NCBI GenBank assembly: GCA_964605705.1
Contig: CAZSDW010000077.1
Coordinates: 1-11,052 of the forward strand
Length of the DNA stretch: 11,052 nt
DNA from: CAZSDW01 sp964605705
GTDB taxonomy: Bacteria; Fidelibacterota; UBA2242
Reading direction: 5' to 3'
The notes under the pieces were generated by a model. The model was given only the letters and a program-made list of their open reading frames with translations, had not been told where the DNA came from and ran no database searches. Each line of letters begins with the position of its first letter. Positions within the stretch are counted from its first letter, which is position 1. This document shows, in pieces, positions 1-6,306 of the stretch. The position numbers and the translations under genes are program-made.

Positions 1-27
1 TTTTTAACTGCTATTATATTTATGTAA

Positions 28-246
28 TCAAAATGGCGATTCTGCTTCTAATTTGAACTGGTAATAAAAATAAATTGCGTTTTCAACGATCTCATGGCGG
101 GCTTTGGGTTTAATGCTGAGTTTGTATTCTTTCCCAAACTGTTCTTCATCGGTTTTCAGTGTTATATTTCGAAGCGATATGTCTTTTAATTCTATTGATT
201 TGAGTAAGTTCTGGTAGTCATCTATGCTTAATTTATATTCCTTCAT
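28..246 (-). CDS. SecB-like chaperone of a TAC system, truncated or frameshifted
   Basis: The 72 residues look like the N-terminal strand region of SecB-like proteins: residues 18-31 (SIELKDISLRNITL) match the 'xxxxDIxLxxxxx' opening of the family, and residues 40-69 read as the following beta strands. SecB-like proteins of TAC systems bind the antitoxin and protect it from aggregation and proteolysis. The usual length is about 140-180 residues, so roughly half is missing. The frame ends at TTT-TGA (positions 28-33). In the +1 frame the reading stays open to the window edge (DYINIIAVK), so a single T indel or a +1 slip would restore it. The start used is ATG at 246, one codon after a possible TTG at 249. 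A strong GGAGG (256-260) serves it, and the gene begins right after the hicB stop TAA, implying coupling. Family assignment is by pattern only. Alternatives are a genuine pseudogene or a sequencing error in the homopolymer. Confidence 0.6.
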   Translation of the reverse strand: MKEYKLSIDDYQNLLKSIELKDISLRNITLKTDEEQFGKEYKLSIKPKARHEIVENAIYFYYQFKLEAESPF

Positions 247-249
247 CAA

Positions 250-816
250 TTACTTCCTCCTACCAGGCCAAAACTTTTCACCTTCAGGTGTTTTATATTT
301 TCGTACCACAGAATCGGATTTGTCCTGTTCAAGCTGAATACCACCGTGCATCCAACCATAGAATGCATCAAAATTGGCAGACATTCGATCACAGACATAC
401 TGTATCTGTCGGTCAAAATGATCTTTCACATCGTTGACCGCTGAGGCGCCGGTAATCATTTGATTCAGGTATTGATTCAGAGAAACATTGTTGTCTTTCG
501 CCTGCTGGATCAGTTGAGCGTGCATCACCGGCGTAGTACGCAGCGTAATAACACCGTTCGGCAGAGGTTCTTCGGATTGAGTGATCGGCTCGGGAATGGG
601 CTTATTGTTGTCAAAAAGGTATTCGATAAATTCATTCTTTATAATTTGGAAATCGCTTACCGCTTCCTGAATAGTGCTCCCTTTCCCATAACACGAGTAC
701 TTACCCAATTCTCGCGTGTAAGCCATGAATTCAGTACCGAACTCATCCTTAATTGTTTCAATAATGATTTTATAGGATAACTGTTTGAAATCATCCAACG
801 TTTTCTTATTGAGCAT
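250..816 (-). CDS. hicB: HicB-like antitoxin with ribbon-helix-helix domain and C-terminal extension
   Basis: Predicted antitoxin that binds the upstream HicA and represses its own operon. Residues 15-80 resemble the HicB partial RNase H-like fold (YKIIIETIKDEFGTEFMAYT, then GKGSTIQEAVSDF, the usual 'G.T..EA..n' segment). Residues 88-122 (GVITLRTTPVMHAQLIQQAK, then VSLNQYLNQMI) form an Arc-type ribbon-helix-helix DNA-binding domain. Residues 123-188 are an extra tail with several aromatics (F134, Y140, F149, F152, Y153, W155) ending PEGEKFWPGRRK. Typical HicB proteins are about 110-150 residues, so the tail is additional. In known TAC antitoxins such a tail is the chaperone-addiction domain (ChAD) recognised by the SecB-like partner. 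The start ATG follows the hicA stop by 4 bp with AAGGA/AGGAG upstream, and the chaperone gene starts immediately after. The domain calls are confident; the ChAD role is inferred from gene order. Confidence 0.85.
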   Translation of the reverse strand: MLNKKTLDDFKQLSYKIIIETIKDEFGTEFMAYTRELGKYSCYGKGSTIQEAVSDFQIIKNEFIEYLFDNNKPIPEPITQSEEPLPNGVITLRTTPVMHAQLIQQAKDNNVSLNQYLNQMITGASAVNDVKDHFDRQIQYVCDRMSANFDAFYGWMHGGIQLEQDKSDSVVRKYKTPEGEKFWPGRRK

Positions 817-820
817 TCTC

Positions 821-1174
821 CTATTCCTTATTCCTTTTTATGTCGATAATTTTTCTCACAGCAGGTATAAAATAATCTTTAAAATCCTTAACCCGGACTT
901 TTTTATTGGCTTTGCCGGCATGTATAAAATGCACACCGAATTGTCCATCCTGGTAATGTGAGGAATATAATGCCAGATCCGGGTGGCGGAAACGGGCCTG
1001 AGATCCTTTTCCCCCTTTTTTCCCGGTTAAATACTCGCCTCCCAGGGCATCCACAATCTTTATCAACTGATTCAATTCAATTTCTTTTTGACCACAGTTT
1101 AAGACATCATCAATTGCTTTTTCGATATCATCTAATGAAGAGCCGGGACTTATTCTGATTTTCAATTTAGCCAT
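821..1174 (-). CDS. hicA: HicA-like toxin (dsRBD-fold mRNA interferase), variant active site
   Basis: Predicted toxin of the HicAB pair; HicA proteins cleave mRNA or block translation using a small dsRBD-like fold and a catalytic histidine in a GSH motif. The HicA core lies at residues 35-110: ELNQLIKIVDALGGEYL, then KGGKGSQARFRHP, then VHFIHAG and VKDFKDYFIPAVRKII. The position normally holding the catalytic His (GSHxxFRHP) is Gln59 here (GSQARFRHP). His64, His82 and His85 remain. At 117 residues it is longer than the usual 60-85 because of an N-terminal extension of about 30 residues. It is the first gene of the operon, 4 bp before hicB. No Shine-Dalgarno is visible before ATG 1174, and the predicted transcription start lies close to it, so the message may have a very short leader. 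The family is likely; activity is uncertain. Confidence 0.72.
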   Translation of the reverse strand: MAKLKIRISPGSSLDDIEKAIDDVLNCGQKEIELNQLIKIVDALGGEYLTGKKGGKGSQARFRHPDLALYSSHYQDGQFGVHFIHAGKANKKVRVKDFKDYFIPAVRKIIDIKRNKE

Positions 1175-1176
1175 AT

Positions 1177-1194
1177 GCTATCGTATACGCTATC
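1177..1194. promoter_or_regulatory. Candidate HicB operator at the hicA start
   Basis: An 18-bp imperfect palindrome (GCTATCGTA/TACGCTATC, 7 of 9 positions symmetric, perfect core CGTATACG) lies 2 bp upstream of the hicA ATG and downstream of the predicted -10. A ribbon-helix-helix antitoxin typically binds such a site to repress its own operon. The hexamer GCTATC also occurs as a direct repeat at both ends. Binding is inferred. Confidence 0.45.
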
Positions 1195-1223
1195 AAATAT
1201 ACAATTTTTTAATCATATTTCAA
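1194..1223 (-). promoter_or_regulatory. Predicted hicA-hicB-secB promoter
   Basis: On the minus strand TTGAAA (1218-1223) and TATATT (1196-1201) are separated by 16 bp, each one mismatch from the sigma-70 consensus. The same stretch reads TTG-N19-TATATTTG, which matches the Bacteroidetes-type TAnnTTTG -7 element exactly. Transcription would start within the downstream palindrome, so repressor binding there would block initiation. A further inverted repeat (ACCTTT-ATAGA-AAAGGT, 1226-1242) overlaps the upstream edge of the -35. Confidence 0.5.
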
Positions 1224-1420
1224 TAACCTTTATAGAAAAGGTAGGTGTAATGCGTATTTTTAATTTTAGGTAGATTGATTTTTGTAGTACGGATTACTGT
1301 GGAAACCTCTCCTCCGGTTTGAATATTACTTTCAGTATTTTAGTCTTAATTGAGCATCGGCCCTGTAAATTACACGTATTATCAAGTTCCATTTTTCCTA
1401 TATTCTCCAAGCACGGCTCC

Positions 1421-1464
1421 GCACCGACAGTCCCATTCCGATCAATCGGAATGTACTGCGGTGC
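1421..1464. repeat. Long imperfect palindrome / hairpin element
   Basis: Three nested arms pair: GCACCG (1421-1426) with CGGTGC (1459-1464), CAGT (1428-1431) with ACTG (1455-1458), and CATTCCGAT (1434-1442) with ATCGGAATG (1445-1453). Only an A bulge and a CC/T internal loop interrupt 19 base pairs. No U-run follows on either strand, so it is not a classical terminator. It is more GC-rich than the surrounding DNA and sits in a 490-bp gene-free stretch between hicA and eda. A REP/MITE-like mobile palindrome or transposon remnant is possible. No intact flanking gene supports a protein here. Confidence 0.5.
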
Positions 1465-1624
1465 ATATGTTTATTGCCCCCAATGGAAGTTATTACCGCA
1501 TATTTGTGGGAGTTTAAATTGTTAATATTTAATTTGCAACAAAAATAATACACCATGCATGGATTCAAATTGGATATGGTTCTGATTTATTATTGATTGA
1601 ATATTATATGCAAGAATATCAGAT

Positions 1625-1663
1625 ACTATCACACAATAGTAATTTTCATTTATCGATCGATAA
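1625..1663. repeat. Two short palindromes just downstream of eda
   Basis: ACTAT-CACACA-ATAGT (1625-1640) and the perfect 14-bp palindrome TTATCGATCGATAA (1650-1663) lie within 41 bp of the eda stop. They could act as a weak 3' structure or protein-binding site. Neither has the GC-rich stem plus U-run of a standard terminator. Confidence 0.25.
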
Positions 1664-1665
1664 TT

Positions 1666-2313
1666 TCAGTTTTTCCGTCCTCGCTCGACGGCGGTCTTGA
1701 ATGCCCGGGCTCTTTCTTCCAAGCCTCGCCAGTTCTGCTCCCGGATCATCTTTTTATCCAATAAGGCTGATCCTGCTCCCAGACAGACGGCTCCGCAACG
1801 GATAAATTCTTCAGCATTTTCAATTGTGACACCGCCAGTCGGCGTCAATTTAACCTGAGGCAGAGGTCCGTGAATATCCTTGAAGTACTGCGGACCAACC
1901 GCGGTCGCCGGAAATACTTTAACAATATCCGCTCCAGCCTTCCATGCGGCAAATATTTCCGTTGCACTGAAAGCCCCCGGCAAAACAGCTTTGTCGAACA
2001 GATGTGCCAGTTTGATGATTTCCGGATCAAAAACCGGGCTGACCACAAATTGTGCTCCGGCTTTGATAACCGCTTCAGCATCTTCCGCACTGAGAACGGT
2101 CCCGGCACCAATCAAAAAATCCGATGACAAGGTTTTACTGATATCCCGGATGATTCCCACGGCGTTGGGTGTAGTCATGGTTATTTCCAGCGCCCGGACA
2201 CCGCCCCGGGCAAGCGCATCGATGATTTTATCCAGATTTTCGGGACCACTCAAACGAATGACCGCAACGATTCCGGAGTCTTCCAATTTTTGAACAATTT
2301 CCCGCCTGTTCAT
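1666..2313 (-). CDS. eda: 2-keto-3-deoxy-6-phosphogluconate / 4-hydroxy-2-oxoglutarate aldolase
   Basis: Class I aldolase that splits KDPG into pyruvate and glyceraldehyde-3-phosphate (Entner-Doudoroff and uronate catabolism), and often also KHG; cytoplasmic. The full (beta/alpha)8 barrel is present in 215 residues, the normal family length. Visible motifs are AVIR (17-20), the catalytic Glu in ALEIT (E43), GAGTV (69-73), VSP (91-93), LPGAFSATE (111-119, against the usual PGxxTPTE), the Schiff-base lysine K132 in DIVKVFPA, and the phosphate-binding TPTGGV (157-162). The start ATG has AAGGA 8 bp upstream. It is transcribed away from the regulator locus with its own likely promoter, and no edd, kdgK or uronate isomerase gene is in the window, so the specific pathway cannot be set. 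Confidence 0.95.
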   Translation of the reverse strand: MNRREIVQKLEDSGIVAVIRLSGPENLDKIIDALARGGVRALEITMTTPNAVGIIRDISKTLSSDFLIGAGTVLSAEDAEAVIKAGAQFVVSPVFDPEIIKLAHLFDKAVLPGAFSATEIFAAWKAGADIVKVFPATAVGPQYFKDIHGPLPQVKLTPTGGVTIENAEEFIRCGAVCLGAGSALLDKKMIREQNWRGLEERARAFKTAVERGRKN

Positions 2314-2344
2314 ATTACAATTCCTTTAAAAAAATCCATATATT

Positions 2345-2373
2345 TTTATACTGATAATTTAATTATTAATCAA
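2345..2373 (-). promoter_or_regulatory. Candidate eda promoter
   Basis: On the minus strand TTGATT (2368-2373) and TATAAA (2345-2350) are 17 bp apart, about 30 bp upstream of the eda start codon. The match to sigma-70 is moderate (4/6 and 5/6), in an AT-rich gap where chance matches are common. Confidence 0.35.
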
Positions 2374-2433
2374 GATATGACCTTGAAAAAAAATTTACCA
2401 GTATTGTTTTACTTTTTATTAATAATGAACCTC

Positions 2434-2484
2434 CCCAAGGCAAGCCTTGGGTAATTCTTTGATTAAATAACTGATCTAAGATCA
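2434..2484. terminator. Inverted repeats between the SDR gene and eda
   Basis: The gap holds CCCAAGGC-AA-GCCTTGGG (2434-2451), an 8-bp GC-rich stem with a 2-nt spacer, and TGATCT-A-AGATCA (2472-2484). Read as minus-strand RNA they lie 14-64 nt after the SDR stop and could end that transcript. There is no immediate U-run, so termination would be atypical; protein-binding palindromes are the alternative. Confidence 0.35.
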
Positions 2485-2497
2485 TTCATAAATTTGT

Positions 2498-3304
2498 TCA
2501 GATTACCCTTACTTTTCGGATGACTTTCCTCAGCAAGCCGGGGAAAAATCGATTCAGAATCAATCCCAATCGCTCCTTCTTAGCGATCACCACTGTTTCT
2601 TTTCGCTTTGTAATGGCTTTCAATATTTTGTCTGCACATTTTTCGGGGCTGATGCCATTGTTTTGCGCGTCATCCATTTGCCCGTAAATCTTTCCATTAC
2701 CTGTCAACGAATTGATGGAGACATTGGTTTTAATGAAGCCGGGATAAACCATTATCACCTGGATACTCTGGTGCCAGAGTTCCGCCCGCAAGGCTTCAAA
2801 ATAGCCAACGAGGGCATGTTTGGAGGCAGCATAGCTCGACCTCAGTTGTGTCGCAAATTTGCCCATCAGGCTGCTGATTACAACAATCTGTCCGGCATTA
2901 TTCATGATCATTTCAGGCAGCACCAATTTCGTCAGGGCGACGGAACCGAAAAAATTTGTTTCCATAATTTTACGCACTATTTCAAGATCAGTGTCCAGAG
3001 CTGTCGATCGCTGACTGATGCCGGCATTATTAATCAGAATATCGATGCATCCGAATTCTTGCAGGACCTGCCGCTTTTTGTTTTCAAACTCCTCCGATTT
3101 CAACATATCGAGCGGCAGACTCAGGTGCCACTCTTTATTTTTACAGAGGTTCAGCACCCGTTTGAGTTCTTCTGCCCTCCTGGCAGACAATATCAATTTT
3201 GCATTCAGCTGACTCAGTTTAATTGCCAGGGCTTCGCCAATACCGGACGACGCACCGGTTATCCAGACCACTTTGTCTTTAAAAAATGAATCGTTAGCAC
3301 TCAT
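2498..3304 (-). CDS. Classical short-chain dehydrogenase/reductase (SDR)
   Basis: NAD(P)(H)-dependent oxidoreductase of the classical SDR family; substrate unknown. Its 268 residues form a complete Rossmann domain: cofactor motif TGASSGIG (16-23), dinucleotide-specificity region LSARR (39-43, where basic residues suggest NADP), NNAG (92-95), structural N117 in METNFFG, and catalytic S145, Y158 and K162 (ISSL, YAASK). PGFIKT follows at 188-193. The C-terminal stretch 243-268 is basic and hydrophobic (RLGLILNRFFPGLLRKVIRK), resembling the membrane-associating tail of DHRS7-type SDRs. There is no N-terminal signal. The start ATG has AGGA 6 bp upstream. It is divergent from the propeller regulator, sharing a 151-bp control region, and is 184 bp from eda. 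Confidence 0.92.
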   Translation of the reverse strand: MSANDSFFKDKVVWITGASSGIGEALAIKLSQLNAKLILSARRAEELKRVLNLCKNKEWHLSLPLDMLKSEEFENKKRQVLQEFGCIDILINNAGISQRSTALDTDLEIVRKIMETNFFGSVALTKLVLPEMIMNNAGQIVVISSLMGKFATQLRSSYAASKHALVGYFEALRAELWHQSIQVIMVYPGFIKTNVSINSLTGNGKIYGQMDDAQNNGISPEKCADKILKAITKRKETVVIAKKERLGLILNRFFPGLLRKVIRKVRVI

Positions 3305-3455
3305 GGTAAATCCTATGAATTAATCATGATAAATATCGGATATTATGAATTAATGTGAAAGTTACACTAATTCAATTAAATTCATAATTGTATGACAACA
3401 TTATCACAAGCGGTAAATCTAATGCAGCTAAAATTAATCGGAAACTGATACCATT
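3305..3455. promoter_or_regulatory. Divergent control region with repeated TATGAATTAAT boxes
   Basis: This gap separates the SDR gene from the AraC-type regulator. TATGAATTAAT occurs exactly at 3314-3324 and 3344-3354, and a near copy is inverted at 3375-3386 (ATTAAATTCATA). Between the last two lies an imperfect 12-3-12 palindrome (3347-3373, GAATTAATGTGA / TTACACTAATTC, 10 of 12 matched). Direct repeats of this kind are typical of AraC-family operators, so autoregulation or shared control of both genes is plausible. No clear -35/-10 pair is assigned. Confidence 0.4.
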
Positions 3456-6164
3456 TTGAATTTAAAAAATGCCCTGAGAATCAAGCACCTGACACCATTT
3501 CTTCTGCCAGTAATTATAAATCTGCTACCGGCTTTTCTGGTCGAGACATCGGCAGCTGACACGATTATCAAGCAATGGACAATTGAGGATCATTTACCTC
3601 AAAATACGATCAATACGCTGCTTCAGACTTCCGATGGCTTTTTATGGATCGGAACGCCCTCCGGTTTGGTGCGATTTGATGGGATTAAATTTAAATATTT
3701 TACCCGCAGCAGTACCAAAATTTTCAGCAGCGAGAACATCACCGCGCTATCGGAAGATCGGCAAAATACATTATGGATTGGAACTCGGGATGGCGGCTTG
3801 TATTCCTTTCATCGGGGAATCTGGAGCAATTATTCACGAAAATCAGGGCTTTCCAATAATCATGTGCGAGCAATTATTTCAGATTGGCAGAATAATTTAT
3901 GGGTCGGTACGGATTTTGGTCTTAACCGGATCACCGACAATAATATCCGGACTTTTACTGATAATGACGGACTTCCCGGTAATATTATTACTGCTCTGGA
4001 AATTGATCTGAATGGAAATCTCTGGATAGCGACGCTCCAGGGACAGTTATGTAAATTTTCCGAAAGTGTTTTCCAGATCTATGGAGCCAAGGAGGGATTG
4101 ACCTGTCCCTCAGTCACCGCTCTGAAATGCGATCACGATGGCACTTTGTGGATTGGCTCTATCGACGGACTATATCAGAAAGCCTGGAATGAAGAGACGA
4201 TATCCTATGTCCGGAGCTCTTCTTACCTGCCAGTCACTTCGATCACGGAAAATAATCAAGGAGAATTGCTAATCGGCACCCTGAACAGCGGCATCCAAAA
4301 ACTGAAAAATGCCCGACTCGTTGATTATTCTCCTGCGATCAATCTCCCGGATAATTTCATTCGCTGTCTGGTACATGACCACAATGACAGACTTTGGATC
4401 GGGACTGATATTGCCGGTTTAATACGGTTGAAACCAAGACTCGTACAGAACCTTAGCTGCGATCAGGATTTGCCCGATAACCTCATCACAACTCTTTTAT
4501 TTTCAAATGATGGAACTCTTTGGATTGGCAGCCGGGATAGCGGTTTGTGCTGCCTTGATCATCGGCAGGCTCTGACAATTTTTAATAAAGATACGAAGCT
4601 TAATGGAAAAACTATTACAGCCCTGTATCAGGATTCCAATCAGCAACTTTGGATCGGAACCCGACAGGCAGGGATTTTTCATTATCGAAATGGAAAAATT
4701 TATCAATTCGAACATAATAGCAAGCTGGCATCCCAGCATATCACCGTCATCACTGGCGATAATAACGGAACTCTCTGGATCGGAACCGAAAAAGGATTGA
4801 ATTGCTTTATCGGCAATGTCGTCACCCAAATTGCCGAGCTCTCCGGTATTCAGATAAATGTCCTTATGAGCCATAATAATAACATGTTCATCGGAACTCA
4901 AACCGGACTTTTTCAACTCCATGAAACGACCCTCAATAAAATTATACCGGAAGAATCAGAGTCAAATATTGAAATAAATTCTCTCTTTATGGATAGTTCG
5001 GATGTACTCTGGATCGGCAGTAATGGTTTTGGTTTGTCGCGTCTGAAAAACGATTCATTGAAGACTATCGACACCGATGATAATTTTTTCAGCAACTATA
5101 TTTTTAACATTAACGAAGATAAAAACGGGTACCTCTGGTTCAGCTCATATGAAGGAGTATTCGCCTATTCAAGGCAGGAATTAAATGCCTGCCTGGATGG
5201 AATGAGCAGGCTTCCGTCAGCGATATTTTTCAATGAATCCGAAGGCATGGGCAGCCGCCAGTGCACCAACATCGGTCAACCATCTATGGCAAAATCACCA
5301 GATGGCAATATTTACGTCGCCACCATTCAAGGTATTTCGGTTATCGATCCGGATATTATTTTTTCAAGCGATTCGCTGCCGGTCAGTATCGAAAATCTAA
5401 TGGTTGACGGCGTGTCATTAGATCTTTTCAAACCAATCGAAATTTCTCCACGATTCGGGACCCTGCGGATAGACTTCACGGCAACCGATTTTACCGCTCC
5501 TGAAAAGATCCATTTCTGGTATCAACTGGAAGGATTCGACCAGGAAATTCACTACATGAAACCGGGCAGCCAGCGATCGGTATCTTACACCGGATTGAAG
5601 CCGGAGAAATACCGGTTTATTCTTGAAGCCAGGCAAAATGCCGCCACCGAAATTGTCAACAGCTGCTCGCTGGATTTTACGATCAAGAAACCATTTTATC
5701 GAAAACCGATATTTATTGCCGGTATTATTCTTCTTACCGTGGCAGCCGGGATAATTTCACAAAGCGTGATGAGACGGAATATCCAGGAACCGGTCAAATA
5801 TTCCACATCATCACTGACCACTGAAAAAATCAGCTCAGTTCTTCCGGCTCTTTCAGATTTAATGGAGAATAACAAGGAATACTTGAATCCGGACCTTACG
5901 TTAGTGGAACTGTCTAAAAAATTGCATATCAGTCCCAACCATCTATCCCAAATCATCAATACTAATTTTGGTCTGAATTTCAATGACTACCTGAACCAGT
6001 ACCGCATTCATGAAGCACAACGACAGCTATCTTCATCAGAATTGAAATCAAAATCTATCCTGGAAATAATGTTCGATTCGGGTTTTAATTCCAAATCGGT
6101 TTTCAATACCGCTTTCAAAAAAATCACCGGGACTACTCCCTCAGCCTATCGTAATAAACAATAA
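3456..6164 (+). CDS. Transmembrane propeller regulator with AraC output and no kinase
   Basis: Predicted inner-membrane one-component regulator. Domains in order: N-terminal hydrophobic signal/anchor (about 10-34); 14 Reg_prop-type repeats centred on LWIGT/LWIGS motifs (first FLWIGT at 62-67, last IYVAT near 619), enough for two seven-bladed propellers; Y_Y_Y beta-sandwich (about 660-742); one transmembrane helix (751-770); a short linker; and an AraC-type double helix-turn-helix (about 795-900) with LTLVELSKKLHISPNHLSQI (814-833) and GFNSKSVFNTAFKK then PSAYR. This is the hybrid two-component (HTCS) plan of Bacteroidetes without the histidine kinase, HATPase and receiver: the helix leads directly to DNA binding. 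The start is TTG, since no ATG precedes the hydrophobic segment and the Shine-Dalgarno is weak. The solenoid genes follow on the same strand. The ligand is unknown; HTCS relatives sense glycans. Confidence 0.92.
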   Translation: MNLKNALRIKHLTPFLLPVIINLLPAFLVETSAADTIIKQWTIEDHLPQNTINTLLQTSDGFLWIGTPSGLVRFDGIKFKYFTRSSTKIFSSENITALSEDRQNTLWIGTRDGGLYSFHRGIWSNYSRKSGLSNNHVRAIISDWQNNLWVGTDFGLNRITDNNIRTFTDNDGLPGNIITALEIDLNGNLWIATLQGQLCKFSESVFQIYGAKEGLTCPSVTALKCDHDGTLWIGSIDGLYQKAWNEETISYVRSSSYLPVTSITENNQGELLIGTLNSGIQKLKNARLVDYSPAINLPDNFIRCLVHDHNDRLWIGTDIAGLIRLKPRLVQNLSCDQDLPDNLITTLLFSNDGTLWIGSRDSGLCCLDHRQALTIFNKDTKLNGKTITALYQDSNQQLWIGTRQAGIFHYRNGKIYQFEHNSKLASQHITVITGDNNGTLWIGTEKGLNCFIGNVVTQIAELSGIQINVLMSHNNNMFIGTQTGLFQLHETTLNKIIPEESESNIEINSLFMDSSDVLWIGSNGFGLSRLKNDSLKTIDTDDNFFSNYIFNINEDKNGYLWFSSYEGVFAYSRQELNACLDGMSRLPSAIFFNESEGMGSRQCTNIGQPSMAKSPDGNIYVATIQGISVIDPDIIFSSDSLPVSIENLMVDGVSLDLFKPIEISPRFGTLRIDFTATDFTAPEKIHFWYQLEGFDQEIHYMKPGSQRSVSYTGLKPEKYRFILEARQNAATEIVNSCSLDFTIKKPFYRKPIFIAGIILLTVAAGIISQSVMRRNIQEPVKYSTSSLTTEKISSVLPALSDLMENNKEYLNPDLTLVELSKKLHISPNHLSQIINTNFGLNFNDYLNQYRIHEAQRQLSSSELKSKSILEIMFDSGFNSKSVFNTAFKKITGTTPSAYRNKQ

Positions 6165-6184
6165 TATTATTTCATTGCACAGCC

Positions 6185-6227
6185 GTTCTGCTTCGTAATT
6201 CAGAACTTTAAAAGAGTTCGAAATTAC
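6185..6227 (+). promoter_or_regulatory. Two mutually exclusive hairpins before the solenoid genes
   Basis: GTTCTG (6185-6190) can pair with CAGAAC (6201-6206). Alternatively, GTAATT-CA-GAACT (6195-6207) can pair with AGTTC-GA-AATTAC (6215-6227). The two structures compete for the GAAC segment. They lie between the regulator stop and the first solenoid gene and could be an attenuator, a processing site or an operator. No U-run or known riboswitch motif is seen. Confidence 0.3.
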
Positions 6228-6306
6228 ACATTCGGGCGATTGGTGATTTTGTTTTCAGTATGTTTAGGTGAGAATTTTGAAAAGTGAAAAAAAATTGGAG
6301 GAAACC

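Noticed and set aside
460..780. Plus-strand open frame opposite hicB
   Set aside because: Shadow of hicB; no domain, no ribosome site, and hicB has clear family motifs.
1319..1525. 68-residue plus-strand open frame between hicA and eda
   Set aside because: No Shine-Dalgarno at its start, composition unlike a protein (scattered Cys, Pro and His), and it runs through the 44-nt palindrome, which explains the open frame better.
2663..3289. Long 208-codon plus-strand frame opposite the SDR gene
   Set aside because: Shadow of a gene with complete SDR catalytic motifs; low-complexity Phe/Gln/His-rich translation.
1666..3304. eda and the SDR gene as part of a glycan or uronate utilisation locus controlled by the propeller regulator
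   Set aside because: Attractive because HTCS relatives control such loci, but no glycoside hydrolase, lyase, transporter or SusC/D gene is in the window and both genes point away from the regulator.
4503..4922. Minus-strand frame inside the propeller regulator
   Set aside because: Arises from the repeated LWIGT coding pattern read backwards; no independent signal.
6268..6306. GTG start giving the first solenoid protein 13 more residues
   Set aside because: The ATG at 6307 has a perfect GGAGG and a normal signal peptide; the extension would put charged residues ahead of it.
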